DNA of 64,000 nucleotides from Streptomyces tauricus. GTDB taxonomy: Bacteria > Actinomycetota > Actinomycetes > Streptomycetales > Streptomycetaceae. A program made the translations under genes and the position numbers. Location: positions 1 through 64,000 of the forward strand of contig NZ_BMVY01000026.1 in the NCBI RefSeq assembly GCF_014650955.1, written 5' to 3'. The notes under the pieces are model-generated. The model saw only the letters and a program-made list of their open reading frames with translations. It made no database searches and had not been told where the DNA came from. Below, in pieces: positions 34,632 through 42,842 of the stretch; position 1 is the first letter of the stretch, and every line of letters starts with the position of its first letter.

Positions 34632-35264
34632 TCAGTGCAGCGGCTTGGCGCCGCGCTGCTTCAACAGGTCGGAGATCAGCTTCATCTCGGACTCCTGGGC
34701 CTGCACCATGCCCTGCGCGAGCCGCCGCTCCACACCCACCTGGCAGCGCTCCACACACCCCTTGGCCATGTGCACACCGCCCACGTGGTGGGCGTACATG
34801 AGCTGCAGATAGCGGACTTCCGCCGCCTTGCCGGTCAGCTTGCGCAGCGCGTCCATCTCCGTGTTGGTCGCCATGCCCGGCATCAGCGCGCCGTCCTCGC
34901 CGGTCCCCATGCCGGCCATGCCCATCCACTCCATGGGCTCGTCGGCTGACACCTTGGGCAGCTCCCACAGGTCCAGCCAGCCGAGCATCATGCCGCGCTG
35001 GTTGGCCTGGGTCTGCGCGATGTCGTACGCGAGACGGCGCACCTCCTCGTCGTCGGTGAGGTCGCGCACGATGTACGACATCTCGACGGCCTGCTGGTGG
35101 TGCACCGACATGTCACGGGCGAAGCCCGCGTCCGCCGAGTCCGCCGCCGGCGGCCTCATCCCGGAGTCGTCCCCGTCGGCGACCGCGTACGTGATCGCCC
35201 CGGCCGCCACGAGAACGGCCGCGGCGGCTCCCGCTATCCAGCCCGCGGACTTCGTCCTGCTCAC
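34632..35264 (-). CDS. DUF305 membrane-anchored protein
   Basis: A 210-residue protein with a single N-terminal helix (IAGAAAAVLVAAGAITYAV) and an external DUF305 domain. It is rich in His and Met: SVHHQQAVEMSYIV, GMGTGEDGALMPGM, and MYAHHVGGVHMAKGC. Such His/Met clusters suggest metal binding, possibly copper, which is an inference. The GTG start overlaps the stop of the DUF3105 gene (GTGA), so the two are co-translated. Confidence 0.82.
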   Translation of the reverse strand: MSRTKSAGWIAGAAAAVLVAAGAITYAVADGDDSGMRPPAADSADAGFARDMSVHHQQAVEMSYIVRDLTDDEEVRRLAYDIAQTQANQRGMMLGWLDLWELPKVSADEPMEWMGMAGMGTGEDGALMPGMATNTEMDALRKLTGKAAEVRYLQLMYAHHVGGVHMAKGCVERCQVGVERRLAQGMVQAQESEMKLISDLLKQRGAKPLH

Positions 35265-35929
35265 TTCGACAGACCGTTGGTGCAGGCCGCGCCCGGCTCG
35301 GGCGTCTGCTTGCCCTGGACGTACGTCTCGAAGAAGGTGCCGACGTCCGGGTCGCTCGCACCCTTGACCGTCCGCTGGTGACCCCACGCGGAGAGCATGA
35401 TCGGGTCCTTCTGGTCCTCGACGGGGCTCATCAGCGAGTACGGCGTCTTCTTGACCTTCTCGGCGAGCGCCTTCACGTCGGCGTCGGACGCCTTGCTGTT
35501 GTACGTCACCCAGACCGCGCCGTGCTCCAGCGAGTGCACGGCGTTCTCGTTCTTGATCGCGTCTTCGTAGACGTCGCCGTTGCAGTTCATCCAGACCTGG
35601 TTGTGGTCACCGCCGACCGGGGGCTCCATCGGGTAGTCCACGTCCTTGGTGACGTGGTTCTGCGTGAGCTTGGTGCTCCACTTCTTCACGCCGTCCTTGC
35701 CCGTGACGAACTTCCCCGAAGCGGACTTCGAGTCGCTCGCCGCGCTGTCCTTGTCGTCGGACTGCGAGTTGATCAGGAACGCGCCACCGGCGACGAGACC
35801 GGCGACGACGATCACGCTGGCGGCGATCGTGAGAACCCGGTTACGGCGCTCGCGGGACTGCTCGGCGCGCCGCATCTCCTCTATCCGCGCTTTGCGCGAC
35901 GTGGTGTCTGTCTTCTTGGCGGAGCCCAT
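35261..35929 (-). CDS. DUF3105 membrane-anchored protein
   Basis: A 222-residue protein. A basic N-terminus (SRKARIEEMRRAEQSRERRNR) is followed by one helix (VLTIAASVIVVAGLVAGGAFL), then an external domain. The DUF3105 core is YPMEPPVGGDHNQVWMNCNGDVYED and AVHSLEHGAVWVTY, with conserved His. The function is unknown. AGAAGGA upstream of ATG fixes the start. It is the first gene of a pair with DUF305, and the tight overlap points to joint action at the membrane. Confidence 0.85.
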   Translation of the reverse strand: MGSAKKTDTTSRKARIEEMRRAEQSRERRNRVLTIAASVIVVAGLVAGGAFLINSQSDDKDSAASDSKSASGKFVTGKDGVKKWSTKLTQNHVTKDVDYPMEPPVGGDHNQVWMNCNGDVYEDAIKNENAVHSLEHGAVWVTYNSKASDADVKALAEKVKKTPYSLMSPVEDQKDPIMLSAWGHQRTVKGASDPDVGTFFETYVQGKQTPEPGAACTNGLSK

Positions 35930-36053
35930 GGGGTGGTCCTTCTGGGGGAAAGGGGCAGTGGAGTGGTGTGCTGATCGTAGTGGGGGAGGAGGGGTTCCAG
36001 GTGGGGAGCCCGGGGGATTGGCGCGGGCAGTCCATGGGATTGGCCAAATGGGC

Positions 36054-36086
36054 CGGGCGCGGAGGGCCTTGGTCCCTCCGCGCCCG
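36054..36086. promoter_or_regulatory. Strong inverted repeat in the DUF3105/nsrR divergent region
   Basis: CGGGCGCGGAGGG pairs perfectly with CCCTCCGCGCCCG around a 7-nt loop. It lies 45 bp upstream of nsrR and 125 bp upstream of DUF3105. A terminator is not expected between two diverging promoters, so it may be an operator, a leader hairpin or an antisense stop. Confidence 0.45.
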
Positions 36087-36130
36087 ACCCATAATTTGAA
36101 CGCGGAATGCGCATTATCTACGCTGCCGGT

Positions 36131-36574
36131 ATGCGGCTGCTGCGATCGACCGACCTGGCTCTGCGCGTCCTGATGCGGCTGGCTGTCGCCGACGAGGGGG
36201 CTGTGCCGACCACGCCGACCACGCGGGACGTCTCGGCGGCCATGGAGGTGCCGTACACGCACGCCGCGAAGGTCGTCGCCGAGCTGCAGCACCTCGGACT
36301 GCTCTCCGCGCGGCGGGGGCGAGGGGGTGGGCTCGCGCTCACGGAGGCGGGGCGTACGGCGTCCGTGGGGGCGGTTGTGCGGGCCTTCGAGGGGGAGGGG
36401 GATGTCGTCGACTGCGAGGGGGCGTCGCCGTGTCCGTTGCACACGGGGTGCCGGTTGCGGGTCGCCCTGCGGCGGGCCCAGGAGGCGTTCTACGCCTCCT
36501 TGGACCCGCTGACCATCACGGACATGGTGGCTGCGCCGACGGGCCCGCTGCTCCTGAACATCACGATGAAGTAG
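36131..36574 (+). CDS. nsrR: NsrR, Rrf2-family nitric oxide sensor
   Basis: A 147-residue Rrf2 regulator. It starts MRLLRSTDLALRVLMRLA with a winged helix. The Fe-S ligands are three Cys in CEGASPCPLHTGC, a C-x5-C-x5-C spacing that matches the NsrR [4Fe-4S] site. NO reacts with the cluster and relieves repression. Its target hmpA lies convergently next door and has a perfect operator. ATG at 36131 gives the family N-terminus. The self-complementary AATGCGCATT at 36106-36115 lies just upstream, but it does not match the hmpA operator spacing. Confidence 0.92.
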   Translation: MRLLRSTDLALRVLMRLAVADEGAVPTTPTTRDVSAAMEVPYTHAAKVVAELQHLGLLSARRGRGGGLALTEAGRTASVGAVVRAFEGEGDVVDCEGASPCPLHTGCRLRVALRRAQEAFYASLDPLTITDMVAAPTGPLLLNITMK

Positions 36575-36589
36575 GGGCGCACCCAAAAG

Positions 36590-36728
36590 ACTGCGCAGTT
36601 CCCCGCGCCCCTATGGGGCACTCGGGTCTGGCGCTCGGCTGCGGGCGCCGTTCCCCGCACCCGCGCCCCGTCAGGGACGCGGGGAACTGCGCAGTCGTTG
36701 GTTTTTAGGGGCGCGGGGAACTGCGCGG
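36590..36728. repeat. REP copies between nsrR and hmpA
   Basis: Minus-oriented cores at 36590-36612 and a degenerate one near 36645-36670; plus-oriented cores at 36673-36694 and 36706-36728. They occupy the whole gap between the two converging genes and can pair as long inverted repeats. Confidence 0.8.
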
Positions 36729-36749
36729 ACAGTACCCATCGGCCCGCGG

Positions 36750-37970
36750 CTACCGCGTCGCGCCGCCCGTGTCGGCCAGCCACAGGTCCGGGCCGAACAC
36801 CTCGTAGTGGATGTCAGCAGGTGAGACCCCCTTCTCAAGAAGCTGACCCCGCACAGCCCGCATGAAGGGCAGCGGCCCGCACAGGTACGCCCGCGTATCC
36901 GGCGCGACGGCCACCCCGGAAAGGTCGACCAGCCCCACGCGGTCCGGGCCGACGGGATGCCCCGCCCCCGGCCGCTCGTACCAGAAGTGCGCGACCCCGT
37001 CCGCAAGCTTCCCCGCGTACGCCTCGTGCTCCTCCCGCAGAGCGTGCTCCGCGGGAGACCGGTCCGCGTGCACCACGGTCACCGGCCCTCGATGACCGGT
37101 CGCCACGAGCTGCTCCAGCATCGCGATCATCGGCGTCACGCCGATCCCCGCGGACGCGAGCAGCACCGGCGTCCTCGGGTCGGCGTCGAGGACCAGATCC
37201 CCGTACGGGGCGGACACTTCGAGCGTGCTGCCGACGTGCACACGCGCGTGGAGGTGGCTGGAGACCTCCCCGTCGGGCGCCGCCCCACCGCGCACCCGCT
37301 TCACGCCGATCCGGCGTACGGACGAGCCGGGTGCGCCGATGAGGCTGTACTGGCGCGTCTGGAGGGCCCCGTCCGGCAGTTCGACGCGTACGGAGACGTA
37401 CTGGCCGGCCCGGAAGGCGGGCGCGGGGGCGCCGTCGGCCGGGCGGATCAGGAAGGTGGCCACGTCGGCGGTCTCCTCGACACGGTCGACGACCTCCCAG
37501 CTGCGCCGACCCCCCAGCCCCTCAGCCTCGGCTCCGGCGTACAGGCGCTTCTCGATGGCGATGAGCGCGTTCGCCATCAGCCAGTACACCTCGGTCCAGG
37601 CGGCGGCGACCGCAGGGGTGATCGCCTCGCCGAGGACGTCGGCGATGGCGGCGAAGAGGTACGTGTGGACGACCGGGTACTGCGCGGGTGCGATGCCCAG
37701 GGACGCGTGCTTGTGCGCGATGCGGTTCAGCATCGCGTCGGGCCGTACGTCCGGCCGTTCGACGAGCTGGGTGGCGAAGGCGGCGAAGGCGCCCGCCAGG
37801 GCCTGGCGCTGGACCCCGGAGGACTGGTTGCCGCGGTTGAAGAGGTCGCGCAGCAGTTCGGGGTGGGCCGCGAAGAGGCCTGCGTAGAAGCGGTCGCTGA
37901 TCTCTCCCAGGGCCCCGCCGACGGCGGGAAGGGTGGCGCGGACGGTGGCGGCGGACTGCTCGGACAGCAT
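36750..37970 (-). CDS. hmpA: Flavohemoglobin, nitric oxide dioxygenase
   Basis: A 406-residue enzyme. The globin domain (about 1-140) has the proximal His88 in IAHKHASLGI. The FAD domain has RQYSLIGAPG, and the NAD domain has ASAGIGVTPMIAMLEQL and YLCGPLPFM. It oxidises NO to nitrate using NAD(P)H and O2. A perfect 23-bp NsrR-type palindrome lies 50 bp upstream of the start. It converges with nsrR across REP repeats. Confidence 0.93.
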   Translation of the reverse strand: MLSEQSAATVRATLPAVGGALGEISDRFYAGLFAAHPELLRDLFNRGNQSSGVQRQALAGAFAAFATQLVERPDVRPDAMLNRIAHKHASLGIAPAQYPVVHTYLFAAIADVLGEAITPAVAAAWTEVYWLMANALIAIEKRLYAGAEAEGLGGRRSWEVVDRVEETADVATFLIRPADGAPAPAFRAGQYVSVRVELPDGALQTRQYSLIGAPGSSVRRIGVKRVRGGAAPDGEVSSHLHARVHVGSTLEVSAPYGDLVLDADPRTPVLLASAGIGVTPMIAMLEQLVATGHRGPVTVVHADRSPAEHALREEHEAYAGKLADGVAHFWYERPGAGHPVGPDRVGLVDLSGVAVAPDTRAYLCGPLPFMRAVRGQLLEKGVSPADIHYEVFGPDLWLADTGGATR

Positions 37971-38019
37971 CGGGGCTCCTCAAGCTCGATCGACTGCTCG
38001 ACTGCCCGCACCGTATTAA

Positions 38020-38042
38020 AACTTGCATCTAAGATGCAAGTT
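38020..38042. promoter_or_regulatory. NsrR operator of hmpA
   Basis: A perfect palindrome with 11-bp arms, AACTTGCATCT and AGATGCAAGTT, around one central A. It is centred about 61 bp upstream of the hmpA start. The half-site GCAT/ATGC with five bases between matches the known NsrR pattern in Streptomyces. Confidence 0.85.
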
Positions 38043-38311
38043 ATAGAGGGGGGTTGGTGAGTGTCGGGGAGTGCGGGGAAGGTGACGGAGAGACGCCAGT
38101 GGTCGGCCATTTCATGTGGGCCGCTCAGCGGGCAAGATGGGCGTCAGTGCAGTACACCTGCCGTGTGCGAGGCGTTCGGGCGCAGGTCGGCCGGACGATC
38201 GGGGCCCGCAACGCGCATGAAATGCTGATGTGGTGTGATGCGCAGGTGCCCGACCGCCTCCCTGGGACGGGAGCAGGCGGCCTGACCAGCAAGATTGGGT
38301 GGAAGCGGAAG

Positions 38312-39673
38312 ATGGACAAGCAGCAGGAGTTCGTGCTCCGTACGTTGGAAGAGCGCGACATCCGTTTCGTACGCCTGTGGTTCACGGACGTGCTGGGCTT
38401 CCTCAAATCGGTGGCCGTGGCCCCGGCGGAGCTGGAGCAGGCCTTCGACGAGGGCATCGGCTTCGACGGATCGGCCATCGAGGGCTTCGCCCGCGTCTAC
38501 GAGTCCGACATGATCGCTAAGCCCGACCCGTCGACCTTCCAGGTCCTGCCGTGGCGGGCCGAGGCCCCCGGCACCGCCCGGATGTTCTGCGACATCCTGA
38601 TGCCGGACGGTTCGCCGTCCTTCGCGGACCCGCGGTACGTGCTGAAGCGGGCGCTGGCCAAGGCCTCCGACCAGGGCTTCACGTTCTACACGCACCCGGA
38701 GATCGAGTTCTTCCTGCTGAAGGACAAGCCGACGGACGGCTCGCGGCCGACCCCGGCCGACAACTCCGGCTACTTCGACCACACCCCGCACAACGTCGGC
38801 ATGGACTTCCGCCGCCAGGCGATCACCATGCTGGAGTCGATGGGCATCTCGGTCGAGTTCTCGCACCACGAGGGCGCGCCGGGCCAGCAGGAGATCGACC
38901 TGCGGTACGCGGACGCGCTGTCCACGGCCGACAACATCATGACGTTCCGGCTGGTCATGAAGCAGGTGGCGCTGGAGCAGGGCGTGCAGGCGACGTTCAT
39001 GCCGAAGCCGTTCAGTGAGCACCCGGGTTCGGGCATGCACACGCACCTCTCCCTCTTCGAGGGCGACCGCAACGCGTTCTACGAGTCCGGCTCCGAGTAC
39101 CAGCTCTCCAAGGTCGGCCGCTCCTTCATCGCGGGCCTGCTGAAGCACTCGGCGGAGATCGCCGCGATCACCAACCAGTGGGTCAACTCGTACAAGCGCA
39201 TCTGGGGCGGCTCCGAGCGCACCGCGGGCGCCGGTGGCGAGGCCCCCTCGTACATCTGCTGGGGCCACAACAACCGCTCGGCGCTGGTCCGCGTCCCGAT
39301 GTACAAGCCCGGCAAGACGGGCTCGGCGCGGGTGGAGGTCCGTTCCCTCGACTCGGGCGCGAACCCGTACCTGGCGTACGCGGTCCTGCTGGCCGCCGGC
39401 CTCAAGGGCATCGAGGAGGGCTACGAACTGCCGCCGGGCGCCGACGACGACGTCTGGGCCCTCTCCGACGCCGAACGCCGCGCGATGGGCATCGAGCCGC
39501 TGCCCCAGAACCTGGGCGAGTCCCTCACGCTCATGGAGCGCAGCGAACTGGTCGCCGAAACGCTCGGCGAACACGTCTTCGACTTCTTCCTGCGCAACAA
39601 GCGCCAGGAGTGGGAGGAGTACCGCTCCGAGGTGACGGCCTTCGAACTGCGGAAGAACCTGCCGGTGCTGTAA
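38312..39673 (+). CDS. glnA2: GlnA2, glutamine-synthetase-like gamma-glutamylpolyamine synthetase
   Basis: A 453-residue GS-type enzyme. It has the GS N-terminal motif FDGSAIEGFARVYESDM, the ATP site KPFSEHPGSGMHTHLSLF, and RVEVRSLDSGANPYLAYA. Length and sequence match the Streptomyces GlnA2 subgroup, reported to make gamma-glutamylpolyamine in polyamine use rather than glutamine. A Tyr371 in EGYELPP occupies the position of the adenylylated Tyr of true GS-I. The ATG at 38312 is the family start. The frame is open about 86 codons further upstream but is not conserved. The 269 bp before it hold no other gene. Confidence 0.9.
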   Translation: MDKQQEFVLRTLEERDIRFVRLWFTDVLGFLKSVAVAPAELEQAFDEGIGFDGSAIEGFARVYESDMIAKPDPSTFQVLPWRAEAPGTARMFCDILMPDGSPSFADPRYVLKRALAKASDQGFTFYTHPEIEFFLLKDKPTDGSRPTPADNSGYFDHTPHNVGMDFRRQAITMLESMGISVEFSHHEGAPGQQEIDLRYADALSTADNIMTFRLVMKQVALEQGVQATFMPKPFSEHPGSGMHTHLSLFEGDRNAFYESGSEYQLSKVGRSFIAGLLKHSAEIAAITNQWVNSYKRIWGGSERTAGAGGEAPSYICWGHNNRSALVRVPMYKPGKTGSARVEVRSLDSGANPYLAYAVLLAAGLKGIEEGYELPPGADDDVWALSDAERRAMGIEPLPQNLGESLTLMERSELVAETLGEHVFDFFLRNKRQEWEEYRSEVTAFELRKNLPVL

Positions 39674-39712
39674 GGGCAGGCCGGGGCGGGTTTTCTCGCT
39701 GACCGGACGAGT

Positions 39713-39739
39713 GGGCCGACGGTCGTGGACCGTCGGCCC
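39713..39739 (+). terminator. Terminator after glnA2
   Basis: A perfect 11-bp stem, GGGCCGACGGT with ACCGTCGGCCC, around a 5-nt loop, 40 bp past the glnA2 stop codon. Confidence 0.8.
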
Positions 39740-39770
39740 CAGGCGTTGTGTCGCGTGACACGATGTGGCG

Positions 39771-39979
39771 ATGTTCGATTTCGACTCCACGCCGTGCGGG
39801 GGCAGTCCCTGAAGGGGGTCGAACTGCTTGAATGCACCGGCAGGGACCTGGCTCGGGGAAACACCGACGTCAGCTTCGTCTTCGCGACGAGCCGGGTGAC
39901 CGTCTTCGACGCCCTCGACTAGCACGGGCTGAGCTTTGCCCCGCCCGACCGGCGACAGAAGTCCCATCCGCTGTACTGA
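39771..39979 (+). pseudogene. Possible broken small gene
   Basis: An ATG at 39771 opens MFDFDSTPCG and stops after 13 codons. A shift of one base gives a coherent frame RFRLHAVRGQSLKGVELLECTGR, which runs on as VSFVFATSRVTVFDALD to a TAG at 39920. The same frame then continues HGLSFAPPDRRQK to a TGA at 39977. One frameshift plus one stop would join these into a single protein of about 68 residues. I infer a decayed gene; the peptides look protein-like but I cannot align them to a family. The rest of 39980-40178 shows nothing I recognise. Confidence 0.35.
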
Positions 39980-40178
39980 AGCGTCCGGCGGCCAACATTG
40001 TTCGGGACGGACCGGTCCGGCGGGATGTCGGGCCCGCCGCTCAGGCTCGTGCTGCGCGGACAGAGAGTGCTCGCACAGGGATGTCGTCCGTTCGAGTGGT
40101 GCACCCCGTGCCGCGCAACCACACCGGTCACGCACGAGTCGTACAGCCCACAATCCACGCTGTGACTCTGGGGGACCC

Positions 40179-40613
40179 GTGAAGACCCGTACCGCCGCCG
40201 CACTCGCCGTCACTGCACTCCTCGCGCTCGCAGCATGCTCTTCCGAAGCCACCAGCCCTCAGACGCAGGCACCGACGACCAGCCGGGAAAGCGCCTCGCC
40301 GAAGAATCCCGACGCCAGTGGCGACCCCACGCCCAGCGCCGACCCCACCACCGGCGCCGCCGAAGAGCCCCCCACCGCGGAGCAAGAGACCGCGATGCTC
40401 CCCGACATGACCGGCAAGGTGTTGCAGACCGCACAGGATGAGGCCCAGGCACTCGGCTTCTACAGCCTCACCTCGTCCGATGCCACCGGTGCCGACCGCT
40501 TCCAGGCCTTCGACCGGAACTGGAAGGTCTGCTCACAGGCCCCGGCGCCGGGGGAGCACCCCGTCGACACGACCATCGACTTCGCCACGGTCAAGCTGAG
40601 CGAGTCCTGCTGA
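40179..40613 (+). CDS. Lipoprotein with PASTA-like C-terminal domain
   Basis: A 144-residue lipoprotein. The signal peptide has ALAVTALLALAACSS, with a lipobox Cys at about 20. A Pro/Ser/Thr-rich linker of about 45 residues follows. The C-terminal part LPDMTGKVLQTAQDEAQALGF with KVCSQAPAPGE resembles a PASTA domain, which can bind cell-wall or beta-lactam-like ligands. The GTG start follows GGGGGAC. It stands alone, without a kinase gene nearby. Confidence 0.75.
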   Translation: MKTRTAAALAVTALLALAACSSEATSPQTQAPTTSRESASPKNPDASGDPTPSADPTTGAAEEPPTAEQETAMLPDMTGKVLQTAQDEAQALGFYSLTSSDATGADRFQAFDRNWKVCSQAPAPGEHPVDTTIDFATVKLSESC

Positions 40614-40711
40614 CCGACCCCGGACCAGCCCGACACGGGGCCGGATGCGGCCGGGCCGCCGACCCCTGGGTGTCCCTTCGACAGCGGAGCGACGTGCGTC
40701 ACGCGGGTGCG

Positions 40712-40738
40712 TGTCACAGGAGCTCGGGCTGTCTCGTC
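40712..40738 (+). promoter_or_regulatory. ECF41-type promoter of the CMD-sigma operon
   Basis: TGTCACA at 40712-40718 and CGTC at 40735-40738 are separated by exactly 16 bp. This equals the ECF41 promoter consensus as I recall it. It lies 40 bp upstream of the CMD gene and so precedes the sigma factor's own operon. Confidence 0.82.
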
Positions 40739-40777
40739 TCAGGGGTGTAGGCGACGCCGACCACTGAGGAGTACGCG

Positions 40778-41251
40778 ATGGACGCTCGACTCGACTACTT
40801 CGCCAGCCCGACGGCCGGGAAGGCTCTCAAGTACTTCATGTCGGCGGGCAAGGCGCTCAAGGAGTCACCGCTGCCGGCCGTGACGCAGGAGCTGGTGGCC
40901 CTGCGGGTCAGTCAGATCAACGGATGCGCCGCCTGCCTCGACATGCACACCAAGGAGGCCGCCGCCGCGGGGGAGAGCCAGGTACGGCTCGGTCTCGTGG
41001 CGGCCTGGCGGGAGGCCACCGTCTTCACCGAGGCCGAGCGGGCCGCGCTGGAACTGGCCGAGCAGGGGACCCGCGTCGCGGACGCGGCCGACGGAGTCAG
41101 CGACGAGGTCTGGGCGCGTGCCGCCCAGCACTACGACGAGGAACAGCTCACCGCCCTGGTGGTCCTGGTGTCCTTCATGAACACGGTGAACCGGCTGAAC
41201 ATCATCACCCGGCAGCCCGCGGGCGAGTACAAGGCCGGACAGTTCCACTGA
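40778..41251 (+). CDS. Carboxymuconolactone decarboxylase/AhpD-like protein
   Basis: A 157-residue protein of the CMD family. It carries the redox motif CAACLDMHTKEA, with the CxxC plus His of AhpD-type peroxidase partners. TGAGGAG 7 nt upstream sets the start. The gene next to it encodes an ECF41 sigma factor. CMD genes are the most common neighbours of ECF41 factors and often their targets. The probable role is redox repair or detoxification, with substrate unknown. Confidence 0.9.
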   Translation: MDARLDYFASPTAGKALKYFMSAGKALKESPLPAVTQELVALRVSQINGCAACLDMHTKEAAAAGESQVRLGLVAAWREATVFTEAERAALELAEQGTRVADAADGVSDEVWARAAQHYDEEQLTALVVLVSFMNTVNRLNIITRQPAGEYKAGQFH

Positions 41252-41295
41252 ACGACGGCCAACGGCGAACGGCAGGACTGCGGAGGGGAGTCGGC

Positions 41296-42219
41296 GTGAG
41301 CAAGGTCGAGGAGTTCGAGGAGCTGCGGCCCCTGCTGTTCTCGATCGCCTATCGCATGCTGGGCAGCGTGGGAGAGGCCGAGGACGCCGTCCAGGAGACC
41401 TGGCTGCGCTTCGACGGCTCGACGACCCGGCCCACGTCGACCAAGGCCTTCCTGTCCGCCACGGTGACCCGTATCTCGATCGACGTACTGCGTTCCGCCC
41501 GCGTGCGGCGTGAGGAGTACGTCGGGCCGTGGTTGCCCGAGCCGCTGCTCACCGACCCCTACCAGGATCCGGCCCGCTCGGCGGAGCTGGCCGACTCGGT
41601 GTCGATGGCCGCGCTGCTCCTCCTGGAACGGCTCAGCCCCCTGGAGCGGTCCGTGTTCGTGCTGCGCGAGGTGTTCGGCTTCGGCTTCGACGAGGTCGCC
41701 GCGACGGTGGGGCGGTCGGAGGCGGCCTGCCGGCAGTTGCAGGTACGGGCGCGGCGGCACATGGAGGCCGGACGGCCACGGTTCGAAGCGGACCGCCAGG
41801 AGCGGGAGGAACTGGCGACGCGGTTCTTCGACGCCCTGCGCGAGGGCGATGTCGACGGTCTGCGCGACCTGCTCGCCGCCGACGTGTCCATGGTCGGGGA
41901 CGGCGGCGGCAAGGCCCCGCAGCTCGCCCGGGCCGTCAGCGGCGCCGAGAACGTGGCCCGGCTGCTCGCCTCCGTCTTCCCCCACATGGCCCGGATCGAC
42001 GTGACCTTCGAGCCGCACGAGGTCAACGGCCGGCCCGGCGCGGTCTTCCGCGACCGGGACGGCAAGGTGCTCCACATCCTGGCCCTGGAGATGCTCGACG
42101 GGCGGATCCAGACCATCCGCTCGGTGATCAACCCCGACAAGCTCGGCCATCTCGGACCGGTCGCCGACGCGTGGGCCGTCGACCGCGAGGTGAAACGGGC
42201 CCGTCGGCAGGCGCGCTGA
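41296..42219 (+). CDS. ECF41-family sigma factor with SnoaL-like C-domain
   Basis: A 307-residue sigma factor. Sigma-2 (about 8-75) has YRMLGSVGEAEDAVQETWLR; sigma-4 has RLSPLERSVFVLREVFGFGFDEVA. The ECF41 marks are all present: WLPEPL in the linker, DGGGKAP in the C-terminal domain and NPDKL near the end. The C-terminal NTF2/SnoaL-like domain controls activity in place of an anti-sigma factor. It lies 44 bp after the CMD gene with GGAGGGGAG before the GTG start. The promoter at 40712 suggests positive autoregulation. Confidence 0.93.
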   Translation: MSKVEEFEELRPLLFSIAYRMLGSVGEAEDAVQETWLRFDGSTTRPTSTKAFLSATVTRISIDVLRSARVRREEYVGPWLPEPLLTDPYQDPARSAELADSVSMAALLLLERLSPLERSVFVLREVFGFGFDEVAATVGRSEAACRQLQVRARRHMEAGRPRFEADRQEREELATRFFDALREGDVDGLRDLLAADVSMVGDGGGKAPQLARAVSGAENVARLLASVFPHMARIDVTFEPHEVNGRPGAVFRDRDGKVLHILALEMLDGRIQTIRSVINPDKLGHLGPVADAWAVDREVKRARRQAR

Positions 42220-42349
42220 CAGGTCGGCCCGGTCGGAGCCGGCCGCATCGCACACGACGACGTGTCCGGTCCGGGCGGATTCGGGCGGACCAGCAGGCAC
42301 GGCCGCCCGGACCGGTGGACCACCGCTCGGTAATCCGCCGCTCGGTGGG

Positions 42350-42802
42350 CTACCCCTCGGTGGGCTCCTGCTGTTCCGCCAGCTCAGCCATCAGCTTGTG
42401 CAAGGGCTTCGCCACCCGCTCGCGGTACTCCTGGATGGCCCAGCCGTTGCCGTCCGGGTCCGTGAAGTGCATGAACGTACCGCCGTCCTGAGGGGCGTAC
42501 GCGACGGGCTCGCTGACTTCCAGACCCCGCGCGGTCAGCTCCTCGTACGCGGCCTTCGCGTCCGCGACGACCAGCTGCATGCCGTGGTACGTGCCCGGCT
42601 GCGGGGTCCCCGACGGGATCGGCACGCCCTTGGAGAGCGCGATCGAACAGCCGGAACCGGGAGGCGTCAGCTGGACCACCCGCGCGCCCGGCATCACCTC
42701 CGTGTCGAGGTCGACGTGGAAGCCCACCTTGTCCTGGTAGAAGGCCTTCGCCCGGTCGATGTCGGTGACCGGCAGCATGATCACTTCAAGTGCCATGTCC
42801 AT
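42350..42802 (-). CDS. Glyoxalase/VOC-family protein
   Basis: A 150-residue VOC-fold protein. It has VIMLPVTDIDRAKAFYQDKVGF and a paired C-half FTDPDGNGWAIQEY. His and Glu positions fit a metal site. The VOC fold covers glyoxalases, dioxygenases and resistance proteins, so the exact role is open. AAAGGAG before ATG 42802 sets the start; MALEVI two codons later is an alternative. It is 40 bp downstream of the HxlR gene on the same strand, so one transcript is likely. Confidence 0.85.
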   Translation of the reverse strand: MDMALEVIMLPVTDIDRAKAFYQDKVGFHVDLDTEVMPGARVVQLTPPGSGCSIALSKGVPIPSGTPQPGTYHGMQLVVADAKAAYEELTARGLEVSEPVAYAPQDGGTFMHFTDPDGNGWAIQEYRERVAKPLHKLMAELAEQQEPTEG

Positions 42803-42842
42803 GGAACGACTCCTTTGTCGTGTGCCGTATGTGCGTGCGTGC

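Noticed and set aside
36106..36115. AATGCGCATT as an NsrR site for nsrR itself
   Set aside because: The half-sites are in the opposite order and too close compared with the hmpA operator.
38054..38311. An open frame upstream of glnA2 that would lengthen the protein by 86 residues
   Set aside because: The extra residues look unlike a GS domain, the family starts at MDKQQEF, and no Shine-Dalgarno supports an earlier start.
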